Source: DAOQAU01 sp035354275 (GTDB taxonomy: Bacteria > Cyanobacteriota > Vampirovibrionia > Gastranaerophilales > Gastranaerophilaceae). From it: a DNA stretch of 5,551 nt. The notes below the pieces were generated by a model, which did not search any database, was not told where the DNA came from, and saw only the letters and a list, made by a program, of their open reading frames with translations. The stretch lies in NCBI GenBank assembly GCA_035354275.1, contig DAOQAU010000075.1, forward strand, positions 1-5,551, read 5' to 3'. A program made the translations under genes and the position numbers. Position 1 is the first letter of the stretch; the number at the start of each line of letters is the position of its first letter. Below, in pieces: positions 4,368 to 5,551 of the stretch.

Positions 4368-5551
4368 ATGAAAATAGAAGAAAAAAGTTTAAAATCACTT
4401 GAATTTGATAAAATTGCCGAAAAACTTTCAAGCTTTGCAAGGCTCGAACAAAGCAGGGACAAATGTTTAGGGCTAAGTATATACTCCGATGCAAAAGATA
4501 TAAAAAGAGAAATCGCTCTGACAAAAGAAGCCAAAAGCATTTTGGATGTTCCGCTTGAGCTTCCTTTAGAATATGTTGCCGATATAAACGAGATTAAAAA
4601 TTCAACAATAAGTAGTTATTTAAAAGAAGAAGAAATCGTAAATACCGCAAAAACGATAAGAACTTCAAGGCTTGTTAAGAATTTTTTGAAAGAAAATTTG
4701 CCGCAAGAGGCACTTTTATACTCTATGGCAAATCTACTTTTTTGCGATAAAGAACTCGAGGATAAAATTTTTTCTATAATTGACAATAATTTAAAAATAG
4801 CACAAGACGCAACCCCTGAATTAAAAAGCTTATACAATTCGCTCAAAGACAGCCAAAACAATCTAAAAACAAGGACAAACGAACTTTTAAACAACCCTGA
4901 TTTTTCAAAACATTTGCAGGAGCAGATTTATACCATGCGAGATGACAGGGTAGTCTTTCAGGTAAGAGCAGCTTCAAAAAGCAAGGTGGAAGGGATTATC
5001 CACGATGTTTCCGCAAGCAGCCAGTCGTTTTACATTGAGCCTTCGCAGCTTGTGCCTTTGAACAATAAAATAAGAGAAATCCAAGCAAAAATTCAGGCAG
5101 AAATCATAAATATCCTTACAATTTTAACAAAAGAAATAAGAGTGCATATTGAAGAAATACAAATTTCAGAAGACCTGCTGGCACAAATCGATTTTCACTT
5201 TGCAAAAGCCCTCTATGCAATAAAACTTAAAGCAGTTGAGCCCGAGATTATTAACGAAAAAGTTTTAAAATTCGAATCAATGCGCCACCCTTTGCTTTCT
5301 GATTACGTTGAGAGCGTTGTCGAAAACGATTTTGAAATAGGAAAAGGCTACAGGTCAGTTATAATAACAGGTTCAAACACCGGCGGAAAAACCGTCGTGC
5401 TAAAAACCGTAGGGCTTTTTATCCTAATGGCAAAAGCAGGATTGTTTTTGCCGTGCTTAGAGGCAAAAATTTATCCTTTTGAAAAAGTTTTTGCCGACAT
5501 CGGCGATGAGCAAAGCATAGCCCAAAGCCTTTCGACTTTTTCTTCTCATAT
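4368..5551 (+). CDS. mutS2: MutS2 family ATPase/endonuclease, 3' truncated by the window
   Basis: MutS2 proteins are MutS-like ABC ATPases that, unlike MutS, are linked to suppressing recombination or, in Bacillus, to rescuing collided ribosomes; most end in a KOW and an Smr nuclease domain. The 394 codons present start with the typical N-terminus (SLKSLEFDKIAEKLSSFA, residues 7-24). They continue through the core region (MRDDRVVFQVRAASKSKVEGIIHD, then SASSQSFYIEPSQL), a coiled clamp segment, MRHPLL before the ATPase, Walker A GSNTGGKT (335-342), and DIGDEQSIAQSLSTFSSH at the window end. The family usually has GPNTGGKT, so serine replaces proline here. The rest of the ATPase domain and any KOW/Smr parts lie beyond the window. 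The ATG follows a consensus -10 box by 6 bases and has no ribosome binding site. Confidence 0.95.
   Translation, partial: MKIEEKSLKSLEFDKIAEKLSSFARLEQSRDKCLGLSIYSDAKDIKREIALTKEAKSILDVPLELPLEYVADINEIKNSTISSYLKEEEIVNTAKTIRTSRLVKNFLKENLPQEALLYSMANLLFCDKELEDKIFSIIDNNLKIAQDATPELKSLYNSLKDSQNNLKTRTNELLNNPDFSKHLQEQIYTMRDDRVVFQVRAASKSKVEGIIHDVSASSQSFYIEPSQLVPLNNKIREIQAKIQAEIINILTILTKEIRVHIEEIQISEDLLAQIDFHFAKALYAIKLKAVEPEIINEKVLKFESMRHPLLSDYVESVVENDFEIGKGYRSVIITGSNTGGKTVVLKTVGLFILMAKAGLFLPCLEAKIYPFEKVFADIGDEQSIAQSLSTFSSH

Overview
This window is AT-rich bacterial chromosome (roughly one third G+C by eye). It has strong AAGGAG-type ribosome binding sites, short intergenic spaces and housekeeping genes, and no phage, transposase or CRISPR signature. 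The host cannot be fixed from the sequence. The mix suggests an anaerobic bacterium with corrinoid or one-carbon metabolism: low G+C, MutS2, a zinc MetE-like/UROD-fold methyltransferase, a CooC-like metallochaperone ATPase and FolD. An uncultured gut lineage such as a non-photosynthetic cyanobacterial relative (Gastranaerophilales) or a Firmicutes-like group would fit, but this is only a low-confidence inference.

Left part (1-305): the last 59 codons of an unrecognised gene, a hairpin that may be its terminator, and a sigma70-like promoter leading into rplI.

Central block (306-3769, all + strand): rplI (ribosomal protein L9 with an acidic C-terminal extension), a 366-residue MetE/UROD-like zinc methyltransferase starting at TTG, a CooC-like P-loop ATPase with the family's CxC metal motif (also a TTG start), and folD (methylenetetrahydrofolate dehydrogenase/cyclohydrolase). 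The last three make a plausible one-carbon module. FolD interconverts folate-bound C1 units, the MetE-like enzyme moves methyl groups, and the CooC-like ATPase probably services a metal or corrinoid partner encoded elsewhere. The gaps between these genes hold dispersed-repeat material. Degenerate 7-base tandem arrays (GTGARCW units) lie at the ends of rplI and of the CooC-like gene, and an inverted array lies inside the first codons of the methyltransferase. A roughly 135-base element with inverted termini fills the gap before the CooC-like gene.

Right part (3747-5551): a small minus-strand coiled-coil protein of unknown function converges on and overlaps the end of folD by 23 bases. Between it and mutS2 lies a gene-free stretch (4056-4367) with three large hairpins in a row. 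The last hairpin runs into the mutS2 promoter. The mutS2 -10 box is a perfect TATAAT placed so that the predicted first transcribed base is the A of the ATG, and there is no ribosome binding site, so mutS2 looks leaderless. mutS2 runs off the window end after its Walker A and signature regions.

The best leads are the heptamer arrays tied to gene ends and to one start region, the triple-hairpin block next to a leaderless mutS2, and the MetE-like/CooC-like pairing.
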